This document shows, piece by piece, positions 1 to 9,866 of a DNA stretch of 64,000 bases. The notes under the pieces were generated by a model that made no database searches, was not told the origin of the DNA, and was given only the letters and a program-made list of their open reading frames with translations. The stretch spans positions 463,660 to 527,659 of the forward strand of contig NW_025064900.1 in the NCBI RefSeq assembly GCF_019112545.1. Reading direction: 5' to 3'. The DNA is from Guyanagaster necrorhizus (lineage: Eukaryota; Basidiomycota; Agaricomycetes; Agaricales; Physalacriaceae). Each line of letters starts with the position of its first letter. The first letter of the stretch is position 1. Both the position numbers and the translations under genes were made by a program.

Positions 1-1
1 C

Positions 2-742
2 CTTGATGAATCTCAGAAGGCTCATGTCAAGAGCTGTCTTGATGACCCAGAGAGAATGTGGAACACATTAAAGGCACACCATCAGCAAAGAAAACTGGTG
101 ACTCAATTTGTAGCCTATGACAGCTTCTTCAATCTCAAGAAGGAGACAGAAGAATCACTTTCAGATCTTGCCAGTCAAAGCACTCAAATCATGAGTTGTA
201 TCCATGCTCTGCATTCTGCTTATTTTGGCCTCCAGCAGTTAGAAGAAGAGCTTCTCATTATGGCTCTGATTCACACACTCCCTCAGCCCAAATTTAGAAA
301 CTTCATCATATCACTATTCCTTCTCTCTGATAAACTCACTCTCAAAGAACTCTGCACTGCATTTCACAATGAAGAAAACAATCAGAAGCTGTGTGCTGGT
401 GATCCAGCAGTCTCTGTCACTCTCAAAGCCACATCTTTCCATTCAGCCATGAATCAGGCTACCAATGCCACTGCAAAATGTGGATGGTGCCTTTGCAAGA
501 ATCATGCAGAAGAAGAATATATAACCAAGAAGCTCTCACTTAAATGGGACTGTGAATGTGCTGCTGACTGTACTGCTAGAAAGCATCATCATAAGAGGGC
601 TGGAAAGAAGGACTCAGAAGCCACTAACTCTGCTGAGACAAAGGAGGAGACTGCTAGCCAAGCAAGTACTGATTTATCATCACTTGCTGTGTCTCATTGG
701 AATACTGATACAGATGCTTCTCATCATATGACCCCTCACTGA
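2..742 (+). pseudogene. Copia-1 Gag (partial), running into a protease remnant
   Basis: The frame is open from base 2; the first ATG is at 56, but the upstream codons still read as Gag, so the true start is outside the window. The protein has the helical UBN2/Gag-like character of Copia capsids (residues ~1-125 from the ATG), then a degraded zinc-knuckle region rich in Cys/His (~CGWC...KNH), then a Lys/Glu-rich linker. The C-terminal end, DTDASHHMTPH, corresponds to the Copia protease motif DTGASHHMT with the Gly changed to Asp. The TGA at 740-742 is probably a mutated CGA, because the protein family continues in the same frame. Confidence 0.8.
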
Positions 743-2045
743 CAATGGTTCTGACTCTATGCTCCACATGTCATTCCCATTCATCTTGCAGACAATTCAG
801 TCATTTATTCAGCAGGGATTGGATCAGTAGTATTAGAGCCAGAGATTCAGAGGGAGAAAGGCTCAGTGGTGGAACTTCTTGACACATTACATGTATCAGC
901 ATTGAAAAGTAATCTCTTATTGCCCTATCATCTTACATGGAAAAAGGGATTTAAGATCTCAATCACTGGATCAGATGTCACTTTCAGCCAGGATAAAAAG
1001 ATCTGATTCACAGCAACTATAAACAAGAGCAATATTGGCTATGTCAATGCTACCACATATTCATTCTCAAAATCAACCACTATCATTGCAAACTCAAGCT
1101 CTACAAGTACCTGCCAGATGAACAACACACTTTGGCACAGATGTTGCTGTCATCAAAACATGGACACTATATGGTATATGCATACAAAGCAGCTAGTAAC
1201 TGGAATGAAGTGAGAGTCAGATTCTCCAACTGATTCTATCTGCACACCATGCCTCACTGGCAAACAGCATTGCCACAATATTCCTTGTGGCCCCATGGAG
1301 CAGAAGAAACACCTTCTTGAGTGAGTATACAGTGATATCAAAGGTCCAATGCCTGTTGCAACTCCAGAGAGCTATCACTACTGGATAACATTTATCTGCA
1401 GTGCATCTGACACTTGGGCTGTTGCACCTCTGAAGTATAAAAGTGATGTCTTTAATGCCTTCAAGCAGTTCAAAGCATATGCAGAGAATACCCACCCAGG
1501 ACTCAAAATCATTGAGTTTCAGAAAGATAAAGGTGGTGAATATATGGGAAAGGAGTTTGTCAACTTCTGTGCTGAGCATAAGATCAAAAGACAACATACT
1601 GAATCTGATGAACTATACCAGAATAGCACAGCAGAATGAGCCAACCACACAATTGCAGAGGCCATCACTGCCATGCTAAATGAGTCACATCTCCCATCAT
1701 CATTTTGGAACCTCACTCTCTGAGTATTCATTCATGTTCAAAATTGCATCCCCACAGATCCTCTTCCAAACACTACACCCTTCACAGAATGGGATCCAAA
1801 TCATTGAAAACCAAATATATCTCACTTTTGTGTGTTTGGATGTCTTGCATATATGCTAGTATGAAAAAAGGAACATCGAGCATTAGAGTCACACACCTAA
1901 AAATATACCTTTGTCAGATATTCAAAGGGAGTAAAAGGCTGGCAATTCTGGAACCCTTCTACACAGTGGTTTATCATCTCCAGCCATGCTATATTTGATG
2001 AGCATGTATTTTCTGAAAATCATAAAAATATTATAAATCCTCTTT
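743..2045 (+). pseudogene. Copia-1 protease tail, GAG-pre-integrase and integrase remnant
   Basis: In frame after the TGA at 740 the sequence continues as the rest of the protease and a pre-integrase domain (LWHR...H around 1130-1160). The integrase follows: a CxxC pair near 1245-1260, a core with SDIKGP near 1335, FQKDKGGEYMG near 1518-1550 (second catalytic Asp region) and a degraded ANHTIAEA where the catalytic Glu region falls (about 1640). Stop codons sit at about 1322 (TGA), 1637 (TGA), 1721 (TGA) and elsewhere. Integrase inserts the cDNA copy into the genome; this one cannot be made intact. Confidence 0.8.
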
Positions 2046-4116
2046 GTGATGATGCCTCATCAAGAGGGAGAGAATATACCTACTGATAAGCCATCTCTGC
2101 CATCTGAGCAACTCCCATCATCATCATCCTCACCATCCTCATCAGCTCTGTCCACTCTATCAAATATGCAAACACCTCCAAGATCACCTCTTACTCCACT
2201 ATCAAGTCTTCTAACATCTCCTACACCCTCTTCACCACTTTTATGTCCTTGGGCACACTTTGAGCTATAATACAACTCTAAATGTCTTATAATTCCATCT
2301 CCAAACACTGGATGTGGTTTTCACTATAAACATTCTGACACTAATGCAATGAACTCATCAGACTCAGATAAACCCATTTCTGATTCCATTGATGAAACCA
2401 CTGCTGAGCCAGAGCTTACTGAGACAGATGTTGTCACAGAAATAACCTTTGTGTTGTATGATGATGACTATATCACATATACAGAAGCTCTTGAGCTTGC
2501 ATTTCAGATAGCAGTAGAGATGGCAAACCAAGCATCTGCACCTAATGATGAACCAAAGACACTTGCAGAGGCAATGACTTGGCTAGGAGAGGAAAGTGAA
2601 AAATAGTATGAGGCAGCTCAGCAGAAATTGAATGCACTGCAGGAGAGTGGCACCTTTGAGCTTGTGAAGCTCCTTCCAGGGTGAAAGGCTATAGGTGGAA
2701 AATGGGTCTTCAAAGTGAAGCATAACCCTGATGAATCCATTGAATGCTACAAGGCACACTATGTTGCAAAAGAGTACTCACAGTGGTCAGGTTTTGACTA
2801 TACTGAAACCTTCTCTCCTACTCCAAAATAGGCAGCTATTTGAACAGTCCTTGCTCTTGCTGCACTTGAGGATCTAGAGCTCTGGAGTGTGGACATCTCA
2901 TCAGCATTTCTGAATGGTGATCTAAAAGAGGAGGTATACCTTCAACAACTAGAGGGATTCAAGATAAAGGACAAGAGCTGGGTGCTTTGTCTCTTCAAGT
3001 CCATCTATGGACTGAAGCAGGCTGAGCATGAATGGCACAAAAAGCTTCACAGTGCTATGACCAAGATAGGCTTTGACAGAGTATGCTGTGAACACAGTGT
3101 ATGAGTGTACAAGAGAGATGATGCTCAGATTATTGTTCTGGTGTTTGTTGACAATATAACAATTGCTGCAAAGTCCATGGAGTCTGCACAACATATTGTC
3201 AATGATCTCAAGAAGCACTTCAAACTTCACAATCTAGGTCCAACTTCATTCTTCTTTAGTGTCAAAATACAGAGACCATCTAAACTGAACACTCATACAC
3301 TCTCAACCACAGTACATCCAAAAAATCCTAGAACATACCAGAATATCTGACTATAACAGTGTCAGTACTTCTCTCAATCCACACACTAAGCTATTCAGCT
3401 CAATGTCCCCTGCTACTCCAGAGGAATGAGAAACCATATGGCACATCTCATATCTCCAGATTCTTGGCTCTGTAGCATATCTAGCCATCACCACTCATCC
3501 TGACATAGCCTTTGTAGTCAGTGTTCTATCACATTTCAGCAAAAACCCTGGATTGAGGCATTGGAAGACCCTGAAATGCCTCCTCAGATACATAAAGAGA
3601 ACAATTGACCTAAAATTGACATATTCACCTGATGCTATAAACCCAGATCTGTTCAAAACATACACAGATGCAGATTATGGTAGAAACTCAGACAATAGAT
3701 GCTCAACCTTAGGATATGTTGTTAAGATGGGCATAGATGCAGTCAGCTGGATGAGCTGGCTACAATCTATAGTAACCTTATTGACCACAGAAGCTGAATA
3801 TGTGGCTGCTGTCTCTGCTGGACAGGAAATTCTGTGGCTGCAAAACCTGTTCACAGAATTTGGCTTCCATCATCTGTTGCTATCTCCACTGCTGATTGAC
3901 AACCAGTCTGCTCTCTTTGTCGCTCACAATCCTGATCATCACAGTTGTGTCAAACATCTCAACCTCCACTTCTATTGGTTATGAGATGAGGTTGAGCAGA
4001 GGCACATACATATTGAACGTCTTCACACAGAAGATATGCCTGCTGACATCTTCACAAAGGTCTTAGGGAAAGAGAAGATGACTTACATGATCAGGCTGTT
4101 GGGTCTTGAACTCTGA
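2046..4116 (+). pseudogene. Copia-1 reverse transcriptase and RNase H remnant
   Basis: A Ser/Pro/Asp-rich linker (2046-2600) leads into a Copia RT (RVT_2): GGKWVFKVKHNPD near 2695-2735, SVDISSAFLNGDLKEEVYLQQ near 2887-2945 and SIYGLKQA near 2999-3025. The catalytic YVDD equivalent reads VDN near 3148-3156, so the second Asp has become Asn. RNase H follows with TDADYGRNSDNR near 3664-3700, TTEAEYVAA near 3785 and DNQSA near 3898. The frame is interrupted at about 2605, 2683, 2829 and 3102. The terminal stop is the TGA at 4114-4116, 22 bp before the LTR. Confidence 0.85.
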
Positions 4117-4138
4117 GAAGTATTATGTTGAAGGGGAG

Positions 4139-4287
4139 TGTTGTGGGATGACACAAGTATCTGATGTCAACCTTATATAAGTATAGACAGTTTTGTCCTG
4201 AGTCAACAGTCAATTGCCTTTAAGCAATTGACCATTGTACTCAGTCTGGCCTATTATCCACTGCATAAAAGTAACCTGCCTGCAACA
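4139..4287 (+). repeat. 3' LTR of Copia-1 (149 bp)
   Basis: It follows a purine-rich tract (GAAGGGGAG, 4130-4138), begins TGTTGTGGG and ends CAACA, giving a perfect 5-bp terminal inverted repeat TGTTG/CAACA. TATATAA at about 4173 is a candidate promoter TATA box. The right boundary is supported by the abrupt resumption of a different Copia RT frame at 4288. The 5' partner LTR is not in the window. Confidence 0.7.
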
Positions 4288-5823
4288 GAAGAAGCCAAGA
4301 CAAGGCCAGACTGGCATCATTGAAAGAAAGCAACAGATGAAGAATATAATCTATTGACTTCTCTAGGCATATAGCAGCTGAAAGAATTACCCAAAGACAG
4401 ATCACTTGTGGATTGCAAGTGGACTTACAGATTGAAAAGGGATAGTGATAGGAAAATCACCAGATACAAAGCCAGACTTGTTGCAAAAGGATTTTCACAG
4501 GTACCTAGCATTGATTTCTTTGAGACATATGCATCAGTTGTCAGGCTGAATACATTCTGCCTACTCATGGCAATTGCCACTTAAAGAAACCTAATCATTC
4601 ATAGAATGGATGTTGTTGGAGCTTACTTAAATGATAAACTCAATGAATCCATTTACATGGCACAGCCACCTGAATATTCAGATGGGAGTGGAAAAGTGGC
4701 ACACCTCAAATTAATGTTATATGGACTCAAGTAATCTGGCCAAGTTTGGAATGACAAATTAAATGCTACATTTTTGGGACTTGGATACACCAGATTGATC
4801 AGTGATCAATGTGTGTACATCAGACAAATGAGTTCTAGTTCTATAATTATAGCTGTACATGTTGATAACATGATATTACTTGCTCCAGATGATGAAACCA
4901 TGTCTAAAATGAAAGAAGAGCTTAAGAAGAAGCTAAATGTCACAGACATAGAGGAGATTCAATATATATTGAGCATGAAGATAGACAAGAATTGGGACAA
5001 GAGCACTATCACTCTATCCCAGAAGACATATATTCTCAAAGTACTTGAATGAATGGGCATGAATGACTGAAAACCAGTCAAAATGCCTATAGACCCAAAT
5101 GTATGACTAGAGAAAATTCTGACAGAAGACCCACAAGGTGTTGACACAGCCACCAGGCAATATTACCATACTGGTGTCAGATCACTAATGTATGTGGCCA
5201 ATGGATTCCAGCCTGACATTGCACATGCTGTCACTGAATTAAGCAAGTACATGCAGGATCTGACTGCTGAGCATATTACAGCCTTGAAGTGAGTTTTTTG
5301 CTATCTGAAGGGAACTCTAGACTTCAGAATCACATATGGAGAGACTATAGATGAGCTGATACCTTATTCAGACTCAGACTGGAGAGAAGACAGAACAGAT
5401 AGAAAATCAACATCTGATTATGTCTGTACTGATGCAGAGGGAGCTGTTACTTGGAGTTCAAAGAAACAGCCTACCATAGCCTTATCCACTATGGAAGCAG
5501 AATATATGACCCTTGCACACACAACCTGGGAAGTAATTTGGCTATGAGCACTCTTAACCAAATTAGAATTACCACCTTATGAAGCAATGACTATTTTCAT
5601 TGACAATTAATCAGCAATCAAATTCACTGAGAACCCTATATTCTATGCATGATCAAAGCATATAGATATACAGCACCACTTTGTTCATGAGTGCATGGCT
5701 TCAAATAAAGTCAAAGTTCAGCACTGCACATCAGAGAAAAACTTAGCAGATATATTCACTAAAGGCCTATCAAGACTATTACATGAGTATCTATCTGCAG
5801 GTATTCTAGGAACTCAGAATTGA
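4288..5823 (+). pseudogene. Copia-2 reverse transcriptase and RNase H remnant
   Basis: One frame with internal stops carries the RVT_2 landmarks: DCKWTYRLKRDSD (about 4415-4450), KARLVAKGFSQ (about 4468-4500), RMDVVGAYLNDKLNESIYM (about 4603-4660), YGLK followed by TAA (4731), and HVDNMILL (about 4858-4880) where YVDD is expected. RNase H landmarks are SDSDWREDRTDRKSTSDYV (about 5371-5425), STMEAEYM (about 5488) and IDN (about 5600). Stops include TAA and TGA at positions where the family has Gln, Arg or Trp. The 92-codon uninterrupted stretch at 4774-5052 is the longest. The last TGA is at 5821-5823. Confidence 0.85.
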
Positions 5824-5830
5824 GAGAAAG

Positions 5831-6038
5831 TGTTGGAATAGCAATCCTGAGCAAGTATGAAAACATACTTGAAGATATGATGCCAGTCAGTAGTAGCTGA
5901 CTTGAATTATGATCTAGACTTATTTAGTATCTCATAGAAAGATCTCAAAGTAATACAAAATGTATTTAAGTAGAATATCTCTCTCTCAAGAGGCTAATTC
6001 TAATCCTCTGTATATTACTCTGCTCTCTACTTACAACA
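5831..6038 (+). repeat. 3' LTR of Copia-2 (208 bp)
   Basis: Begins TGTTGGAATAG right after a purine tract (TTGAGAGAAAG) and ends CTTACAACA, with a perfect TGTTG/CAACA terminal inverted repeat. There is a CTCTCTCTC tract at about 5977. The following DNA (6039 on) is unrelated to Copia and reads as a host-like coding fragment on the other strand. Confidence 0.75.
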
Positions 6039-6251
6039 GTCTGTCAAGAACTCATAGTAACCCCCTTTGACAAAAACAATCTGCACATCAGAAAGACATT
6101 GCTTTGCACTCAAATCTGCCCACATTTGTCTATCTTCTTTAGCTATGCTCTTCACTGGCCCTTCTGCTGCAATGACCACCATTATTGGCACCTTCACTGT
6201 CCTCATCCACTGTGCCATCAACTCCATCAAAGCCATGCCAGTCTCATCTGT
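6039..6251 (-). pseudogene. C-terminal fragment of a possible alpha/beta-hydrolase gene
   Basis: The minus strand is open across this interval and has no relationship to the surrounding transposons. The translation contains VKVPIMVVIAAEG, then a helix-like stretch, then VQIVFVKGGYYEFLTD. This resembles the last strand-helix-strand of alpha/beta-hydrolases, where a VPxxVI.G strand precedes the catalytic-His loop GGHYE. Here the expected His codon is TAC (Tyr), explainable by CAC to TAC decay. Both ends are cut: by the Copia-2 LTR at 6038 and by repeat D1 at 6252. The family assignment is inferred from motif shape only; it could be another host protein. Confidence 0.35.
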
Positions 6252-8051
6252 TGACACACTCTCCATGTTCAGGCATGTAAAATTGCAAAAATTGAGAATA
6301 CATGGACTGCATTTCAGTCCAGTAAGCATGTAACTGAGAATAGAATAAGAGTGCACAGAGACCTAGCCATCATAAGGCTAAACTGAAGTAACAAGAAGCA
6401 GAGTGCATGGCCTAGTAGCAGACAAATACCAGAGAGATTAGAATGCATGTGAGGTCCCAGCACTTGGCCTTAAATGCACCAATACTATTACAAGAAGGCA
6501 TGCTAAAAATAAAAAGAATATGATCAAAATATGATCAGCAATCCTGATCACATTGATCAATGATGCACTGATGGAACATGCTTTAGAACAGAGAACTGAG
6601 ACTCAAAGAAAGGTATCTGAATAACTGAGTGCTGAACAGAGAAATGATATGATGGCAACAAAGGAATAGATAGAGGAATACTACCCTCAGAGATGAATAG
6701 CATATGTACTGCTCAGAGACTTGCACACATACTTACAGTGCCTTAGTGCACTTAACACAGCAAGAGACTCTGCATTGTACCACAGTATGACACATACCAT
6801 ATTGGGTAAGTTAATTAATGCATGTCAGGCCAGAAGCAGTGCAATTTATGAGCTGAAGGAAATGTTGAGACACTGAAAAAGGAGAATATAACTATTGTGG
6901 CTGACTCCAGATATGGGGGATAACTCCAAAGATCCAGAACAGTACTGCTGTCAGAGATGTGTCACTAAGAAAATAACAAAGCAAGCAGACTGGGCTAGGC
7001 CAGCTAGCTGAGGCCAGCTAGCAAGGAAACATTGCATAGTCCTAGCTCAGAAGAGAATAAGCATAGCAACTGTGATACATGCATGAATAATATCTGCAAG
7101 ATCTGGCATAGAGTCCTATACTTTAAAGATACTATAGTAGAGTTGTATTAATAAGTATCATAGTAGAGTATTTAAATATAGTATTGTATGAGTAGAAAGA
7201 GAGAGTTTCTGACCCTCACAGTTGTAGTGTATTGGGCACAGAAAGCCTTGCACTCTAGCTCTGGGTTTGTGTTAGTAACTTTGGGTGAAAGAATAAACTG
7301 ATTATTGAATATCCTTAAGAGCACTGCGAGAACTAAGTGAGGCATTGAAGCTTGCAAAGGACTTAAGTCCAGTTTGATAAAGAGGTTTTGGATTGTGCTC
7401 TAACCTGAGAATAAGAGAGCAGTGTCTGAAGGGGATCATCTTGAGTTTTTGAGGTATTTGTGATGTGTGGCACTACAGGTGGCAGAGGTTCAAACTCTTT
7501 GGTCTGTTGGACAGTGTTTAATTGTGTTTTGTGTCTCTGGATCACATAGGTTTGAATCCTATGAGTCTATAATCAGTTTGGAAGCTTGTGAACAGAGATC
7601 TGTGCTCTTGGGCACTTGTGGATGTGTTTGTGATTGGTTTTTGCTTAGAGTGTGAAGCTTTGAGCCATGTATTGTGTGTGTTAAGGGTTTTAAGTTGATC
7701 TGAGCTGTGTTTAGGACTTTTTGGAGAGTTTTGTGAGAGAGTTTTGATGTATTGTGTTGAGCTGCAGTACTCTTTGCCTTGAGGCCCAGCAACATCAGTT
7801 GCCACCTCTTATTTTGATAAAATAAAAAGCATTGAGACTTAGAGAGACCTTGGACTGTTGTAAGCATACTATTACTGTTCACATGCTGTGATCTCATTGA
7901 AGAGGACAATTATATTTGTTGATTGCTACTTTTATTGCATTATAATCCCTCCACAAACTAAGAGTTTTGTGTGTGTGTTAGTGTGAGTATGGGCAGTGGA
8001 TAACACTCTGCTGTACCCATTTTCACATTGCACATGCACAAATCCTCTTCA
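6252..8051 (+). repeat. Repeat D1, 1.8-kb non-coding TG...CA repeat, solo-LTR-like
   Basis: First of three copies (also 14333-16079 and, inverted, 48593-50359). Copies share their whole length, begin TGACA(T/C)...CTCTCCATGTTCAGG and end CATGC(A/T)CARATCCTCTTCA. They carry no supportable protein. Conserved landmarks are a hairpin GGACTGCATTTCAGTCC (about 6305), an ATAAAATAAAAAG stretch (about 7818) and two tRNA-T-arm-like sequences, GGTTCAAACTC at 7487 and GGTTTGAATCC at 7549. TG/CA ends, and short target duplications at the other copies, suggest a solo LTR. No duplication is evident around D1 itself, which may mark a recombination-deletion. Confidence 0.7.
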
Positions 8052-8315
8052 GTGCTAATGATCTGCTTGAAATCCTGAAGGAAGATTCATATGACAGAAA
8101 GGTCCAATTCATTTGAGGTGCACATCCATGGTGAATTGTGAAAAACATATCAGCACAAACAACAGTTATCAAATTTTCTGATCAGTTACAGTTACAGTTG
8201 CAGTTGTTACATTTCAAGTTAGAGAAACATTCCTGCTTGTATATGCTTAGGATGGTGGACTATGCAAGAGAAAGAAATCAGTAAACAAATACACACTCTG
8301 AAATTTCAGAGACTC
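8052..8315. other. Downstream flank of the peroxidase pseudogene, no gene seen
   Basis: This non-repetitive 264 bp lies between D1 and the inferred peroxidase stop codon. On the minus strand it would be the 3' untranslated region. It contains a short TTACAGTTACAGTTGCAGTTG run at about 8186. I see no open frame or RNA gene. Confidence 0.5.
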
Positions 8316-9403
8316 TTACACTGAAGCAACACTAGTGACAGGCCCAGGCTGAGCTGTGAGAATGAGGAAAGCAGCAGTGGCACATTAACAGAAAATGAAA
8401 ATCTATTTGTGAAGATGTTGAAATGCCTCACTGCTTATTCTATGTCATTCATGTCCAACCCAGCAGATAAGAATGCCTCTAGCATGACAGGTGGTAGAGA
8501 GACTGGGATTACCTCAGAGCAATCCACCATCTGAGATACATCTTGTCCAAGAACAGCAAGTTTCACCATAGCAGTCTTGAACTGGGTCTGCATCTTTGCT
8601 TGTTCACCTATGACAATTGTCAAAATGATTGACCCTGTTGAGAAATGCAAACAACACATACCAATGAAAGACTGCCAGTCACAGTTTGTTCTTGAATCTG
8701 TGGAAAGATGAAGTTGTATTCAAGCATCAGTAAAAAATTGGACAAACCCCAAGCCAACTAGTAATTGAAATAAGTTATTGATATGTTATATAGCTGCTGT
8801 GACTTACTGAAGAGTCTGATTGGAGTTGCAGCTCTCCTTCCAGTGGCAACTCAACTTCATCCTGATTACCACTAGTGCTGTCTGAATGAATATCAACAAC
8901 TAGCCCACTAAAAGAAAGCAAGAGACATACCTGGGAAAGAGAGTGCCTCACAGCTGGACTTCTATGAAGATTTGAGTGTTGAAAGTGAATGGAGTTGAGT
9001 CAAATGGAGTGCTAAAGAAAATAAATAAAGATGAAGGTAAGATGCCACAAGATACACATCCCAGAATCTGCAAAAATCCTTAAGCAAAAAGACAATAATA
9101 TATAGATGAATGGACACTATCATTGAGTCTACATGATCAGCAGTAGCAACTGTATGCCTAGAGCAGGATGTCAATTGGAGGCTTACAGAGACAGAAGGAA
9201 ATAATGTCACACAAAGATAGGAGAGCAATGATTTCAGATGAATTGAAACCTGCATTAGCAAATCTGGCAATTATGGATGTCACTGTATTGAAAGGCTCAG
9301 AAACAAGTACATAAGATGAGGATGCAGTGGCTGAGAGTCATCCCAACAAGAATTCCAGTTGTGGAGCATCTGGACAATTAGACACTCCAACTGTGCCAGC
9401 AAA
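8316..9403 (-). pseudogene. Class II fungal peroxidase, probable manganese peroxidase, C-terminal half, disrupted
   Basis: Spliced minus-strand reading gives, in order: VGVSNCPDAPQLEFLLG, a Val/Pro-rich stretch ending EPFNTVTSIIARFANAGF, HTVATADHVD, TPFDSTPFTFNTQIFIEVQL, SGNQDEVELPLEGELQLQSD, DSRTNCDWQSF, KMQTQFKTAMVKLAVLGQDV, QMVDCSEVIPV and PGPVTSV. This is the secreted heme peroxidase family of wood- and litter-decay fungi. The proximal heme His is at 9154-9156. Asp six residues later matches the Mn-binding Asp. The residue five before the His is Ala, not the surface Trp of lignin or versatile peroxidases, so Mn(II) oxidation is the inferred role. Candidate introns: 9158-9212, 9012-9117, 8878-8930, a poorly resolved one starting 8807, 8608-8661 and 8349-8431. 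Stops replace Arg at 9338-9340 and 8948-8950 and Gln at 8435-8437. The N-terminal half, with the distal His, is separated by the Gypsy insertion at 9405. Confidence 0.88.
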
Positions 9404-9404
9404 C

Positions 9405-9866
9405 TGTTAAACCCAAGTGTTATATAAACAGAACCACATGATAAACTGAAGTCATCTTGCACTTCAGGTGATTGATAGAGTTCACTGATGTGTATTCTGA
9501 ACAGTGTGTCATAAGGCCTTTGATTGGCTCAAGTATAGAATGGTGTAAGAATAAACTTTAGCTTGAAGCTGGAGCTTTACCAGTGAGAGTGAGCCTCCTT
9601 AAATACTGTACAAGACTGAACTAATTATACTGCTGCTTATTGTATGTTGCTGCATCTATTGTGCTCATTGTCTTTAAGCATCACAACTGTATATAAAAGA
9701 CTGATTGTTGTTGGGCAATGCTGGCATTAAAGAACAATGACTGACTTGGCCTAATTGTGATGACTAAGCCTTATCCCATAGTCCTAAGCACTTACTCAAG
9801 CACTCTGACTAAGTGTAAATAGGAGTTAATCATAAAAAAGAAATAGAAGGATAGAAAATCATAACA
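9405..9866 (-). repeat. 3' LTR of G0 (462 bp)
   Basis: On the + strand it starts TGTTAAACCC and ends ATCATAACA, followed by the polypurine tract read in reverse (TTACCCCCTTCTTAAG). Minus-strand promoter elements are a TATTTAA box with its first base at 9605 and, 35 nt downstream, AGCTTCAAGCTAA at 9570-9558. That is the R-region start that pairs with the primer site of this family. Confidence 0.85.

Larger units (their letters stand above)
1..4287 (+). mobile_element. Copia-1, degenerate Ty1/Copia LTR retrotransposon, 5' end outside window
   Basis: The domain order is Gag, protease remnant, GAG-pre-integrase, integrase, reverse transcriptase, RNase H, 3' LTR. Integrase before RT is the Ty1/Copia (Pseudoviridae) order. 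The 5' LTR and start of Gag lie before base 1. Frames are broken by many single-base stops, so it is not autonomous. Its right end (CAACA at 4283-4287) is followed directly, in frame, by the RT region of another Copia element, so Copia-1 was probably inserted inside Copia-2. Confidence 0.9.
4288..6038 (+). mobile_element. Copia-2, 3' portion of a second Ty1/Copia element
   Basis: RT, RNase H and 3' LTR of a Copia element clearly different in sequence from Copia-1. It starts abruptly at 4288, directly after the Copia-1 LTR, in the middle of the segment that precedes the RT domain (EEAKTRPDW). The simplest reading is that Copia-1 landed inside Copia-2 and the upstream part of Copia-2 lies to the left of the window. 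Confidence 0.85.

Noticed and set aside
7481..7560. A functional tRNA gene inside D1
   Set aside because: Only T-arm-like pieces are visible. I cannot build an acceptor stem, D arm and anticodon arm around them.
7363..7909. Minus-strand open frames of 60-116 codons inside D1 and similar ones in D2 and D3
   Set aside because: They do not keep the same frame or length in the three copies and show no domain. They look like chance openings in non-coding repeat DNA.
8908..8930. A 23-nt intron in the peroxidase gene (GTATGT...TTTTAG)
   Set aside because: Too short for a basidiomycete intron. Extending to the next AG gives 53 nt and restores the expected protein frame.
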